64,000 bases of DNA from Mesorhizobium erdmanii USDA 3471 (lineage in GTDB: Bacteria; Pseudomonadota; Alphaproteobacteria; Rhizobiales; Rhizobiaceae), in assembly GCF_000472705.1 (NCBI RefSeq), contig NZ_AXAE01000005.1, positions 248,001 through 312,000 on the forward strand, in the 5' to 3' direction. Numbering within the stretch: position 1 is the first letter of the stretch; every line of letters begins with the position of its first letter. Shown here piece after piece: positions 16,656 through 24,855 of this stretch. A model generated the notes under the pieces. The model was not told the origin of the DNA, made no database searches, and saw only the letters and a program-made list of their open reading frames with translations. The position numbers were made by a program, and so were the translations under genes.

Positions 16656-17861
16656 ATGAGTCCCAAATTCCTCCGCATCGCGGTCGTGCTCGGCCTGTTG
16701 TCCGCTATCGGCCCGTTCGCGATCGACATGTATCTTCCTGCTTTGCCGTCAATCGGCGCGGATCTTCACGCCGGCACCGCCGCCGTGCAGATGAGCCTGC
16801 TGATTTTCTTCCTGTCGATGGGTTTTGGCCAGATCGTCGTCGGGCCGATCTCCGACATGGTCGGCCGCAAGCTGCCGCTCTATGGCGGCCTTGCGCTGTT
16901 CATGGTCGGCGGCATCGGTTCGGCGATGGCGCCGACCATCGAGTGGCTGATCGCGTTCCGCTTCCTGCAGGGCCTTGGCGCCAGCGCCGGCATGGCCGTG
17001 CCGCGCGCCATCGTGCGCGACCTGCACACCGGCAACGAGGCGGCCAAGCTGATGTCCTTGCTGATGCTGGTGTTTTCGGTGTCGCCGATCCTGGCGCCGC
17101 TGACCGGCAGCCAGATCATCGAGAATTTCGGCTGGCGCGCCGTGTTCTGGACGGTCACCGGTGCGGCAGCCCTTGCCACCATCCTGCTCGCGACCTCGCT
17201 CAAGGAGACGCGGCCGGCGGAAGAACGCGTCGGTTCCTCCTTCGGAACCGCACTTGCCGGCTACCGCTTCCTGATGGGTGACCGCAATTTCCTTGGCCTG
17301 GTGGCGATCGCCGGCTTCGGCATTGCAAGCTTCTTCGTCTATCTGTCGAGCTCGTCCTTCATCCTTATCGACCATTACGGGCTGTCGCCTTCGGTCTACA
17401 GCGTGTTCTTCTCGATCAATGCCGTGGCCTTCATCGGCATGTCGCAGCTGACGGGGTTGCTGGCCGAGCGTTTCGGGCTTCGGCGCGTGGTGCGCGTCGC
17501 GGTGACCGGCTATGCCTCGACGATGGTGGTGCTGTTTGCGATCATGGCGACAGGCGTCGACCGGCTCGACGTGATGGCGGCGCTGCTGTTCGTCGGCTAC
17601 GGCTTCCTCGGCCTTGTCATCCCCACCACCTCGGTGCTGGCCATGGAAGAACATGGCGAAATCGCCGGCACGGCCTCGGCTCTGATGGGCACGCTGCACT
17701 TCGCCATCGGCGCGCTCGCCATGGGCGTCGCCGGCGTGTTCTTCGACGGCACGCCGCTGCCGATGGTCGCCGGCATCACGCTCTGTGCGGTGATCTCGTT
17801 CACGCTGGCCAAGGTCACGCTTGGCCGTTCGCGCGAAGCCGTCGAGGCGCCCGCTGAGTAG
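16656..17861 (+). CDS. Bcr/CflA family multidrug efflux MFS transporter
   Basis: A 401-residue, 12-helix MFS protein of the drug:H+ antiporter-1 Bcr/CflA type. Helix 1 has the subfamily motif GPFAIDMYLPALPSI. The loop between helices 2 and 3 has GPISDMVGRKLPL (motif A), and helix 5 has SPILAPLTGSQI. The start is the ATG at 16656; reading the frame further upstream would consume the promoter region. An intrinsic terminator lies 20 bp past the stop. Expected to export chloramphenicol- or bicyclomycin-like compounds; the substrate is not predictable. Confidence 0.9.
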   Translation: MSPKFLRIAVVLGLLSAIGPFAIDMYLPALPSIGADLHAGTAAVQMSLLIFFLSMGFGQIVVGPISDMVGRKLPLYGGLALFMVGGIGSAMAPTIEWLIAFRFLQGLGASAGMAVPRAIVRDLHTGNEAAKLMSLLMLVFSVSPILAPLTGSQIIENFGWRAVFWTVTGAAALATILLATSLKETRPAEERVGSSFGTALAGYRFLMGDRNFLGLVAIAGFGIASFFVYLSSSSFILIDHYGLSPSVYSVFFSINAVAFIGMSQLTGLLAERFGLRRVVRVAVTGYASTMVVLFAIMATGVDRLDVMAALLFVGYGFLGLVIPTTSVLAMEEHGEIAGTASALMGTLHFAIGALAMGVAGVFFDGTPLPMVAGITLCAVISFTLAKVTLGRSREAVEAPAE

Positions 17862-17880
17862 GCGGCCGCAAATACCTGGG

Positions 17881-17907
17881 AAAGGCCGGGCTTGCCCCGG
17901 CCTTTTT
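17881..17907 (+). terminator. Intrinsic terminator after the MFS gene
   Basis: GC-rich hairpin GGCCGGG-CTTG-CCCCGGCC followed by TTTTT. Preceding AAA makes it potentially bidirectional; it also overlaps the last codons of the read-through frame of the ATPase gene on the other strand. Confidence 0.8.
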
Positions 17908-18461
17908 CATGCCCGCGGGCCGGTCTCGTCCAGAATGAAGCGGACGCGTTCTTCGACCGGGGCGAGCGGCAGGGGGACGAGTTCGTAGCCGAGCTAGGCA
18001 TAGACGCCAGCCACCGAATCATGGGTGCGTATAGCCTCGTCGAGCGTCTGTCTGCGTTCTTCATCCTGCGCGAAAATTTGCGACCAGGGCGGAGCGATGA
18101 AGACACGGCGCGCATAGCGGAATGTCTTGGCCGCGCTAATGGCATGATCCGGCACTGGCAGGCTGCAAAGCCTGAGGTAGCCTATCGCGTCAGGCGCGCC
18201 GCGATCGAAGAAGACTGGGCCGGGCTCAGCATGCGCGGCATGCCAGGAACGCAACTCCCACGACAGCATCAGTTCGGCGAAGAGCGCGCGGTCGTGCCAG
18301 GGAAGGGCAGGACCGCCGATCGCCACCTGGTGCCGGATGATGCCGCGCCCGGCCTCCGGCGCCGTCGCAAAGCCGGTCTGGCGCAGCGCCTCGATCAGTG
18401 TGGTCTTGCCGGAGCCCGGGCCACCGGTCAGCACGAAGAATCGATCGGAATCGTTTTGCAT
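17907..18461 (-). pseudogene. AAA-type ATPase gene interrupted by an in-frame TAG
   Basis: Predicted ATP-binding protein with Walker A GGPGSGKTT near the N-terminus and a central FFDRGAPDAIGYLRL. Translation from the ATG at 18461 stops at a TAG (17994-17996) after 155 residues. In the same frame the sequence continues as LGYELVPLPLAPVEERVRFIL and reaches TGA at 17907-17909. That continuation looks like the normal C-terminal end of this family (tyrosine-rich link, then a helix ending in RFIL). A single change of GAG to TAG explains it. The truncated product keeps the P-loop but loses about 29 residues; a sequencing error is possible. A GTG at 18500 is an alternative start. Confidence 0.7.
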
Positions 18462-18581
18462 TTTTTTGCCTACGGGGAAGGAGATACGTGATGCGGTCAC
18501 TTCGCGGCCGACGGGCCGAGCGAAGTCTGGACGGCAAAAAGCTGCCGTTGCGCATGACGCGAATTGGAGGAGGGGAGAAGT

Positions 18582-18900
18582 GGAGGTTTCTGTTGCCAGG
18601 TACCTCCGAACCCCGCCTAGAAGTGCGAACCCCTAGGGCTTGATTTGAAGCTATCGCACTGCATTAAGCAGCGAGACGTGCTTCCGCATAGTTGTCGTTG
18701 GCAACTATAAGTTTAGCCCGATGACGGTGGTACAATGCCGGGCAAAAGTACGATCTTTACACCTTCGTCGATCCTATTTCGCCCCCAGCAAAAACCGCTC
18801 TGTCGTCGACAGCGGCTTTTGGTGGAGGCGCCGGGTACCGCCCCCGGGTCCGAACGGCTTATTTCATCGCCCATTTATCGCCATAGTCGGTCAAGCCGAC
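18582..18900 (-). ncRNA. ssrA: tmRNA, circularly permuted two-piece type
   Basis: Transcribed right to left. The acceptor piece comes first (from about 18900) and ends in GGCGCCTCCACCA, with CCA at 18820-18822. An intervening segment (18787-18819) is removed in maturation. The coding piece begins GGGGGCGAAATAGGATCGAC at 18786. The tag reading frame encodes ANDNYAEARLAA and stops with TAA (18664-18702). A terminal hairpin GGAGGT/ACCTCC (18582-18607) marks the probable 3' end. A TATATT -10 box lies at 18907-18912. Order and tag are those of alphaproteobacterial ssrA. Ends are approximate. Protein-like frames here are artefacts. Confidence 0.93.
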
Positions 18901-19107
18901 AAAACGAATATAGGGGGCGTTGCGCGGAAATGAAAGGCCGCAATGGGGCTTTGTCCCTGTGTCAAATTGCGACGGCAAGGGTTGACTTGGACGCGGTCTC
19001 AACGGAAGCTTTGCGGACGGTGAGGCGTTACCGACCTAGCGCACAGGTTGCAAAGCGCGCCACAGCCCTCATCGATCGGATCCGTGGCGCCGACGAGGGG
19101 AATTTTA
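18901..19107. other. Intergenic region between tmRNA and the DUF2853 gene
   Basis: Holds the ssrA promoter (TATATT at 18907-18912 on the minus strand). A possible -35 TTGACT near 18981 faces the DUF2853 gene, but without a convincing -10. Nothing else is seen. Confidence 0.5.
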
Positions 19108-19419
19108 ATGGCCGACTATCTTGCAGACGTGAAGAAGTACGATGCGGGCGCCAGCGCCGATGCGGTCGAAAAGATCGTCAAGCATCTGGGTATTGCGCTC
19201 AGGAACCGCGACTCCTCGCTGGTGTCCTGCACCGACCCGAAGGAACTCGAGCGCGTCAAGGAGAGCTGGGTGGCCAAGAAACTCGGCGTCAGTGACGGGG
19301 CCAAAGCCGACGCCTCGATCGAGAAGACCTGCAAGGCGATGGCGGCCGATCACAGCAAGGGCCGCGTGACTTTCTACTATCTGGTGGCCAAGGATCTGGG
19401 CAAACTCGGCTCGCTCTGA
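19108..19419 (+). CDS. DUF2853 family protein, 103 aa
   Basis: Begins MADYLADVKKYDAGASADAVE, typical of DUF2853, a small helical alphaproteobacterial family of unknown function. A conserved middle KELERVKESWVAKKLGV and an end FYYLVAKDLGKLGSL are visible. GAGGGG lies 7 nt before the ATG. Cytoplasmic by composition. Confidence 0.85.
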   Translation: MADYLADVKKYDAGASADAVEKIVKHLGIALRNRDSSLVSCTDPKELERVKESWVAKKLGVSDGAKADASIEKTCKAMAADHSKGRVTFYYLVAKDLGKLGSL

Positions 19420-19435
19420 GACCTCTGACGATGCT

Positions 19436-19485
19436 ACTCTGGCCGCCGGCTGGCGCGGGTTCCTGCGCCTCCGGCTCGCCAGAGT
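19436..19485. repeat. Long inverted repeat after the DUF2853 gene
   Basis: ACTCTGGC (19436-19443) pairs with GCCAGAGT (19478-19485), with an inner GGCGC/GCGCC stem. There is no T-run, so termination by the classical mechanism is uncertain. Confidence 0.5.
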
Positions 19486-19596
19486 GAGTTCTGAAGAGGC
19501 TCTGCCCCCGATCTGGGTGGGAAAGACTTCAGACAGGCGTGGCGTCGGCGCGCACTTGCGCTATGATTGGTGAAATCTCGAATCGAGCCGGAACCG

Positions 19597-20391
19597 ATGC
19601 GCCAGTATCTCGACCTCTTGCAGCACGTGCTGGAAAACGGCGCCGATCGCGGTGACCGCACCGGCACCGGCACGCGCTCCGTCTTCGGCTACCAGATGCG
19701 CTTCGATCTGGCGCGTGGCTTTCCGGTCACCACGACCAAGAAGCTGCATCTGAAGTCGATCATCCACGAACTCCTGTGGTTCCTGGCCGGCGACACCAAC
19801 ATTAAATATCTCACCGACCACGGCGTTACGATCTGGGATGAATGGGCCGACGAGAATGGCGACCTTGGCCCGGTCTACGGCAAGCAATGGCGCTCCTGGC
19901 CGGATGGCCATGGCGGATCGATCGACCAGATCGCCAATCTTCTGAAGGAGATACGCCGCAATCCTCAATCTCGGCGGCTGATCGTTTCGGCGTGGAACCC
20001 GGCCGAGGTGGAAGCGATGGCGCTGCCGCCCTGCCACTGCCTGTTCCAGTTCTACGTGTCCGAGGGCCGGCTTTCCTGCCAGCTCTACCAGCGCTCGGCC
20101 GACATCTTCCTCGGCGTGCCATTCAACATCGCGTCCTATGCGCTGCTGACGCTGATGGTGGCGCAGGTGACCGGGCTGAAGCCGGGCGATTTCGTCCACA
20201 CGTTGGGTGATGCGCATCTCTATTCGAACCATTTCGAACAGGCGCGCGAACAATTGCGGCGCACGCCGAGGGTGCTGCCGACGATGTGGATCAATCCGGA
20301 GGTGAAGGATCTGTTCGCCTTCCGCTTCGAGGATTTCCGGCTGGAAAACTACCTCGCCGATGCCTCGATCAAGGCGCCGATAGCGGTCTGA
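19597..20391 (+). CDS. thyA: Thymidylate synthase
   Basis: Exactly 264 residues from MRQYLDLL, as in E. coli ThyA. It methylates dUMP to dTMP with methylenetetrahydrofolate, releasing dihydrofolate. The catalytic cysteine is C146 in [12 protein letters not shown]. The folate/dUMP contacts [30 protein letters not shown] and [18 protein letters not shown] are intact. The start at 19597 is preferred over an upstream GTG by length. Its metabolic partner folA lies 14.5 kb downstream on the same strand. Confidence 0.97.
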   Translation: MRQYLDLLQHVLENGADRGDRTGTGTRSVFGYQMRFDLARGFPVTTTKKLHLKSIIHELLWFLAGDTNIKYLTDHGVTIWDEWADENGDLGPVYGKQWRSWPDGHGGSIDQIANLLKEIRRNPQSRRLIVSAWNPAEVEAMALPPCHCLFQFYVSEGRLSCQLYQRSADIFLGVPFNIASYALLTLMVAQVTGLKPGDFVHTLGDAHLYSNHFEQAREQLRRTPRVLPTMWINPEVKDLFAFRFEDFRLENYLADASIKAPIAV

Positions 20392-20404
20392 GCCACAGAC
20401 GGGT

Positions 20405-20614
20405 TCAATCGATGCCGACCATCACGTCCGGGGCCTTGACCACGGCATAGGCCTGCTGGCCCTTTTCGAGCTTGAGATCGGCGATCGCCTCGTTGGTGAT
20501 CGAGGCGGTGACGATGGCGCCGCCGCCAATGTCGATCCTGACATGCGAGGTGGTGGCTCCCTTGACGATCTCGGTGATCGTCCCCTCGAGGACGTTGCGG
20601 GCATGGATCTTCAG
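20405..20614 (-). CDS. Molybdenum-pterin-binding (Mop/TOBE) protein, probable CTG start
   Basis: A 69-residue single Mop domain: KIHARNVLEGTITEIVKGATTSH, then VRIDIGGGAIVTASITNEAI, the oxyanion-binding fold of molbindins. The homologous reading begins exactly at a CTG codon (20614), where relatives have ATG, and GGGAG sits at the right distance upstream. No ATG, GTG or TTG fits closer. It is divergent from modABC and probably stores or buffers molybdate, or acts with the HTH-only ModE. Confidence 0.8.
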   Translation of the reverse strand: MKIHARNVLEGTITEIVKGATTSHVRIDIGGGAIVTASITNEAIADLKLEKGQQAYAVVKAPDVMVGID

Positions 20615-20686
20615 TGTGCTCTCCCTTGCTTCTTTGCATGTCGTTCTCCCAAAACCGAGGTCACTTCTGGTGCTGGGCCTTCCCTT

Positions 20687-20708
20687 GTTATATTCATGCG
20701 GATATATC
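20687..20708. promoter_or_regulatory. ModE-like palindrome upstream of modA
   Basis: GTTATAT (20687-20693) and ATATATC (20702-20708) form an inverted repeat with one mismatch. The TATAT half-sites and their spacing resemble the ModE box known from E. coli. It lies about 50 bp before the modA start, between modA and the divergent Mop gene. Confidence 0.5.
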
Positions 20709-20756
20709 GATCGGCAGGCTTCGCGCCGCACGGATTTCAAACCAGGGAGAGTTTCG

Positions 20757-21551
20757 ATGACGCGCAAAGGTTTCGGGTTGAGGGCGATGGCCATTGGCGG
20801 CTTCGCGGCGGCTTTGCTGGCGGCGGCGCCGGCCGCGCACGCGGAAGACAAGGTCGTGGTGTTTGCGGCTGCCAGCCTCAAGGACGCGCTCGACGCGGTG
20901 AACAAGGCCTGCGAGGCCGATGTCGGCGAGGCCGCGACCGTATCCTATGCCGCGAGCTCGGCACTGGCCAAGCAGATCGAGGGGGGAGCGCCGGCCGACG
21001 TCTTCATCTCGGCCGACCTCGACTGGATGAAATATCTCTCCGACAAGAAGCTGACCAAGCCCGACACCGAGGTGAAGCTGCTCGGCAACGAGATCGTGCT
21101 GGTGGCGCCGAAGGATTCGACGGTTGAAACCAAGATCGAGAAGGGTTTGGACCTCGCCAAGCTGATCGGCGACGGCAAGCTCGCCATGGGCGACTTCAAG
21201 GCGGTGCCGGCCGGCAAGTACGGCAAGGCGGCGCTTGAATCGCTCGGCGTCTGGTCCTCGGTCGAGGGCAAGGTGGCGCAAGCCGAGAACGTCCGTGCGG
21301 CGCTCAAGCTGGTTTCGACAGGCGAGGCCGCTCTCGGCATCGTCTACGCCACCGACGCGCATGCCGAAAAGGGCGTCAAGGTGATCGGCACCTTCCCGGA
21401 GGATTCGCATCCGCCGATCGTCTATCCGGTTGCCCAGACCGCCGATTCGAAGGACAAGGATACGCCGGCTTTCCTGAAATGCCTGCAGTCCGCCAAGGCC
21501 GGCGCGCTGTTCAAGGAACAGGGTTTTACCGTGCTCGCGCCGAGCAACTGA
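20757..21551 (+). CDS. modA: Molybdate ABC transporter, periplasmic binding protein
   Basis: A 264-residue ModA. A Sec signal peptide ends at AAHA before EDKVVVFAAASLKDALD, the canonical ModA start. The ligand-site Ser residues of AASLKDA and AASSALAKQ are present, as is GAPADVFISADLDWM. It captures molybdate (or tungstate) in the periplasm and delivers it to ModB. AGGGAGAG precedes the ATG. First gene of modABC; a ModE-like palindrome lies upstream. Confidence 0.95.
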   Translation: MTRKGFGLRAMAIGGFAAALLAAAPAAHAEDKVVVFAAASLKDALDAVNKACEADVGEAATVSYAASSALAKQIEGGAPADVFISADLDWMKYLSDKKLTKPDTEVKLLGNEIVLVAPKDSTVETKIEKGLDLAKLIGDGKLAMGDFKAVPAGKYGKAALESLGVWSSVEGKVAQAENVRAALKLVSTGEAALGIVYATDAHAEKGVKVIGTFPEDSHPPIVYPVAQTADSKDKDTPAFLKCLQSAKAGALFKEQGFTVLAPSN

Positions 21552-21570
21552 AAAGGCCCGATAGAGCAAT

Positions 21571-22275
21571 ATGACCTGGCTGCTGGACCTCACTCCCGAC
21601 GAATGGAATGCGGTCCGGCTGTCCATCAAGGTGGCGACGGTAGCGATGCTTTTCAGCCTGCCGCCGGGCATACTGATCGCGCTGCTGCTTGCCCGCGGAC
21701 AATTCTGGGGCAAGACGCTGCTCAACGGCTTGGTGCACCTGCCGCTGATCCTGCCGCCTGTCGTGACCGGCTATCTCCTGCTGCTGACGTTCGGCAAGCG
21801 CGGCCCGGCCGGCGCCTTCCTGGCCGAGCATTTCGGCATCGTCTTCTCGTTTCGCTGGACGGGTGCGGCACTTGCCTGCGGGGTCATGGGGTTTCCCCTG
21901 ATGGTGCGGGCGATCCGGCTGTCGATCGAATCGGTCGACCGCAAGATGGAGGCGGCGGCGGGCACGCTCGGCGCCAATCCTCTGTGGGTGTTCGCCACCA
22001 TCACGCTACCGCTGATCCTGCCCGGGCTGATCGCCGGCTCCATCCTGGCCTTCGCCAAGGCGATGGGCGAGTTCGGCGCGACGATCACCTTCGTCTCCAA
22101 CATTCCCAACGAGACGCAGACGCTGCCCTCGGCGATCTACACGTTCACGCAGGTGCCGGGCGGTGACGAAGGCGCGCTGCGGCTGACGCTGATCTCGATC
22201 GTCATCTCGATGGCGGCACTGGTTGCTTCGGAAGTGCTGGCGCGCCGCGTCGGCCGGCGGATGGACATCGAATGA
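21571..22275 (+). CDS. modB: Molybdate ABC transporter permease
   Basis: A 234-residue inner-membrane permease with five to six hydrophobic helices and the ABC-interaction EAA loop EAAAGTLGANPLWVFATITLP. The family text FPLMVRAIRLSIESVD and AFAKAMGEFGATITF is present. It starts 19 bp after modA and overlaps modC by ATGA. Confidence 0.95.
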   Translation: MTWLLDLTPDEWNAVRLSIKVATVAMLFSLPPGILIALLLARGQFWGKTLLNGLVHLPLILPPVVTGYLLLLTFGKRGPAGAFLAEHFGIVFSFRWTGAALACGVMGFPLMVRAIRLSIESVDRKMEAAAGTLGANPLWVFATITLPLILPGLIAGSILAFAKAMGEFGATITFVSNIPNETQTLPSAIYTFTQVPGGDEGALRLTLISIVISMAALVASEVLARRVGRRMDIE

Positions 22276-23384
22276 GCGTCCACGTCGACATCGGCCACCG
22301 GCTCGGCGATTTCGCCATCGAGGCGCGTTTCGACAGCGCCGGGCGGCTGACGGCGTTGTTCGGGCCGTCCGGCTCGGGCAAGACGACGCTCATCAACCTG
22401 ATCGCCGGGCTGATCCGGCCCGAGAAGGGCTGCATCGAGGTCGACGGCCGCGTGCTGGTCGACACGGCCAAGGACGTTTTCGTGCCGAAGCACAGGCGCC
22501 GCATCGGCATGGTGTTCCAGGACGCACGCCTGTTTCCGCATATGAGCGTGGCCGGCAATCTGCGTTACGGCCGCTGGTTCACGCCGCCGGCGGAGCGTTA
22601 CGCAGAGATGGATTCGGTCGTCGAACTGCTCGGCATCGGACCGCTGCTGAACAGGCGGCCGGCAAAGCTGTCTGGCGGCGAGAAGCAGCGCGTGGCGATC
22701 GGCCGGGCATTGCTGGCCAGCCCCAAGCTACTGCTCATGGACGAGCCGCTGGCCTCGCTCGACGAAGCGCGAAAGGCCGAGATCCTGCCTTATATCGAGC
22801 GGCTGCGTGACGAGACGAAGATCCCGATCGTCTATGTCAGCCATTCGGTCGCCGAGGTGGCGCGGCTGGCGAGCGACGTGGTGATGCTGGCGCAAGGCAA
22901 GGTCGTTGCCACCGGACCGACCGAAGCGGTCATGCAAAGGCTCGACCTGCTGCCGGCTGAGGAGCGCGGCGAGGGCGGGGCGGTGCTGGATACGAGAGTG
23001 CTGCGCCACGACGAAGTGTTCGGCATGACCGTGCTGGGCTCGGCCGGCGGCGAGATCCGCGTGCCGCGGCTTGCGGTGAAGACCGGAGCCCCCGTACGTA
23101 TCCGCATCCGTGCCCGCGATGTGATGATCGCGACGGAGAAACCGACAGGCCTCAGCGCGCTCAACATCCTGCCCGGCACGATCGTGGCGATCCGCCCGGG
23201 CGAGGGGCCGGCGGTCGAGCTTGGCATCGACTGCAATGGCGCAACGGTGCTGGCCCGCATCACCGAACAGTCGCGGCATGCGCTGAAGCTGCGGCTCGGA
23301 GGGAAGGTTTTCGCGGTGGTCAAGACAGTGAGCTTCGACGGGGCGAATACCGGCGCCGGCCTGCCGTTCGAGGTGGATGGCTGA
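22272..23384 (+). CDS. modC: Molybdate ABC transporter ATP-binding protein
   Basis: A 370-residue ATPase. Walker A GPSGSGKTT, Q-loop MVFQDARLFPHM, signature LSGGEKQRVAIGRAL, Walker B LLLMDEPLASLD and H-loop YVSHS lie in the first 220 residues. A C-terminal TOBE/Mop domain (about 295-365, ALNILPGTIV and ITEQSRHALKLRLG) is the usual ModC regulatory domain that binds molybdate. Completes modABC. Confidence 0.95.
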   Translation: MSVHVDIGHRLGDFAIEARFDSAGRLTALFGPSGSGKTTLINLIAGLIRPEKGCIEVDGRVLVDTAKDVFVPKHRRRIGMVFQDARLFPHMSVAGNLRYGRWFTPPAERYAEMDSVVELLGIGPLLNRRPAKLSGGEKQRVAIGRALLASPKLLLMDEPLASLDEARKAEILPYIERLRDETKIPIVYVSHSVAEVARLASDVVMLAQGKVVATGPTEAVMQRLDLLPAEERGEGGAVLDTRVLRHDEVFGMTVLGSAGGEIRVPRLAVKTGAPVRIRIRARDVMIATEKPTGLSALNILPGTIVAIRPGEGPAVELGIDCNGATVLARITEQSRHALKLRLGGKVFAVVKTVSFDGANTGAGLPFEVDG

Positions 23385-23399
23385 CAGGTGCGGCGATCG

Positions 23400-23424
23400 C
23401 CGCTATATTGTTTTGGAATAGCGG
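23400..23424. promoter_or_regulatory. Palindrome upstream of the ModE-like gene
   Basis: Perfect 7-bp arms CCGCTAT (23400-23406) and ATAGCGG (23418-23424) around an AT-rich centre, 50 bp before the ModE-like start. The GCTATAT half resembles the ModE consensus and the palindrome before modA, suggesting autoregulation. Confidence 0.5.
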
Positions 23425-23474
23425 TTTTTCCGAAGTGCTTCGATAGGAGTCCCGATGACCGCGGAGGAGCAGAG

Positions 23475-23816
23475 ATGCCATCGCTGAGCTTGCGGATAAA
23501 TCTCGATCCGGACGGGCGGATCGGCCCGGGCAAGATCGAGCTTCTGGAGCACATCGCCACCTTCGGTTCGATCTCGGCAGCCGCGCGCGGCATGGAGATG
23601 TCCTACAAGCACGCCTGGGACCTGGTCGAGGACATGAACAGGGTGTTCGGCAAGCCGCTGGTCGCGGCGCAGACCGGCGGCCGCAAGGGCGGCGGCGCGC
23701 AACTGACCGCCATCGGCCTGGCGGTGGTCAGCCGCTTTCGCGCCATCGAGCGCGCCGCAACCGCCGCGGCTACGACGCATATGGATGCGTTGCAGGCGGA
23801 GATCGATGCGGGCTGA
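23475..23816 (+). CDS. ModE-type winged-helix regulator lacking Mop domains
   Basis: A 113-residue LysR-like winged helix of ModE type: GPGKIELLEHIATFGSISAAARG, then MSYKHAWDLVEDMNRVFGKPLV and TGGRKGGGAQLTAIG. E. coli ModE adds two C-terminal Mop domains; here the protein ends after the HTH. GGAGGAGC precedes the ATG at 23475. It follows modC and is likely to control the molybdate genes, possibly using the separate Mop protein (20405-20614) or another cue for sensing. Confidence 0.85.
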   Translation: MPSLSLRINLDPDGRIGPGKIELLEHIATFGSISAAARGMEMSYKHAWDLVEDMNRVFGKPLVAAQTGGRKGGGAQLTAIGLAVVSRFRAIERAATAAATTHMDALQAEIDAG

Positions 23817-23870
23817 GTTGACCGGGCGGGAACAGGTGAGGGACGACCCGAAGGTCGCCCCTCATCAGCA

Positions 23871-24824
23871 TTACTCCGAGAGTGTGAACGGGGCCGTGTA
23901 CTTGTCTACATTGTCCTTGGTGATGAGAAGGCAGTCGAACAGCTGCTTCTCGGTCGCGGCACCGGTCTTGCCGGTCTTGATGAAGGAATCGGCCTGCTGC
24001 ACGGCCTTGGCCGAGTAGACGGCCACCGGCTGCAGCACGGTGTATTGCAGGTCGCCGGCCTTGATGGCGGCGACAGCGTCCGGCGAGCCATCGAAGCCGC
24101 CGACCTTGATGCTCGCCAGTTTTCCGGCCTCTTTCAGGGCAGCGATCGCGCCGAGCGCCATTTCGTCATTACCGCTGGTCACGCCGATGATGTCGGGATG
24201 GGCCTGAAGCAGACTCTGCATCTTGTCGTGGCCCTGGGTGCGGTCCCAGTTGGCGACTTCCGAGCCGACCTTCTTGAGGTCCGGATACTGGCTGATGACG
24301 GTCTCGTAGCCGTTCGAGCGGGTGGCGGCGTTGTTGTCTGACGGGGCGCCGAGCAGTTCGACGTAGTTGCCCTTCTCGCCGATGGCCGTCACCCATTGCT
24401 GGCCGCCGAGTGCGGCACCCTGCGCGTTGTTGGAGACAAGCTGCGCCTTGGCGAGGCCCTCCTGATTGATCTCGGCATTGACGAGGAAGACCGGGATGTT
24501 GGCGGCGATCGCCTTCTTCACCGCACCGATCGAACCGCTGGCATCGGCCGGGTCAAGAATGATGGCCACGGATTTGTTGGTGATCGCCGTATCGATCAGC
24601 TTGCTTTCGGTGTTGGTGTCGGCCTTCGAGGCGCCGACGGTCGCGGTGTAGCCGAGCTTCTCGGCTTCGGCCTTGGCGACATTGCCTTCGGTCAGCCAGT
24701 AGGGATTGGCCGGATCGATGACGATGATGGAGATAAGGCCTCCGGCCGATGCCGCGGTTGCCGCGACAATCGGAGCGGCCAGGGCGAAGGCCGAGAGCAT
24801 CAGAATTCTGGCACTGCGATACAT
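23871..24824 (-). CDS. Sugar/polyol ABC transporter, periplasmic binding protein (RbsB-like)
   Basis: A 317-residue binding protein of the ribose/galactose (Peripla_BP_4) type. The signal peptide ends near ATAASA before GGLISIIVIDPANPYW. Family motifs are AIILDPADASGSIGAVKKA, GVTSGNDEMALGAIAAL and VGGFDGSPDAVAAIKAG. Last gene of an operon with permease, ATPase and DUF2291; the ligand is probably a pentose, tetritol or pentitol, judged from neighbours only. Confidence 0.9.
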   Translation of the reverse strand: MYRSARILMLSAFALAAPIVAATAASAGGLISIIVIDPANPYWLTEGNVAKAEAEKLGYTATVGASKADTNTESKLIDTAITNKSVAIILDPADASGSIGAVKKAIAANIPVFLVNAEINQEGLAKAQLVSNNAQGAALGGQQWVTAIGEKGNYVELLGAPSDNNAATRSNGYETVISQYPDLKKVGSEVANWDRTQGHDKMQSLLQAHPDIIGVTSGNDEMALGAIAALKEAGKLASIKVGGFDGSPDAVAAIKAGDLQYTVLQPVAVYSAKAVQQADSFIKTGKTGAATEKQLFDCLLITKDNVDKYTAPFTLSE

Positions 24825-24855
24825 AGAGTTCCTCCATTGTTTACAATTGCGCCGG

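Noticed and set aside
18721..19295. Short protein-like frames over the tmRNA region
   Set aside because: They read through the acceptor and coding pieces of ssrA; such artefacts are common in alphaproteobacterial annotation.
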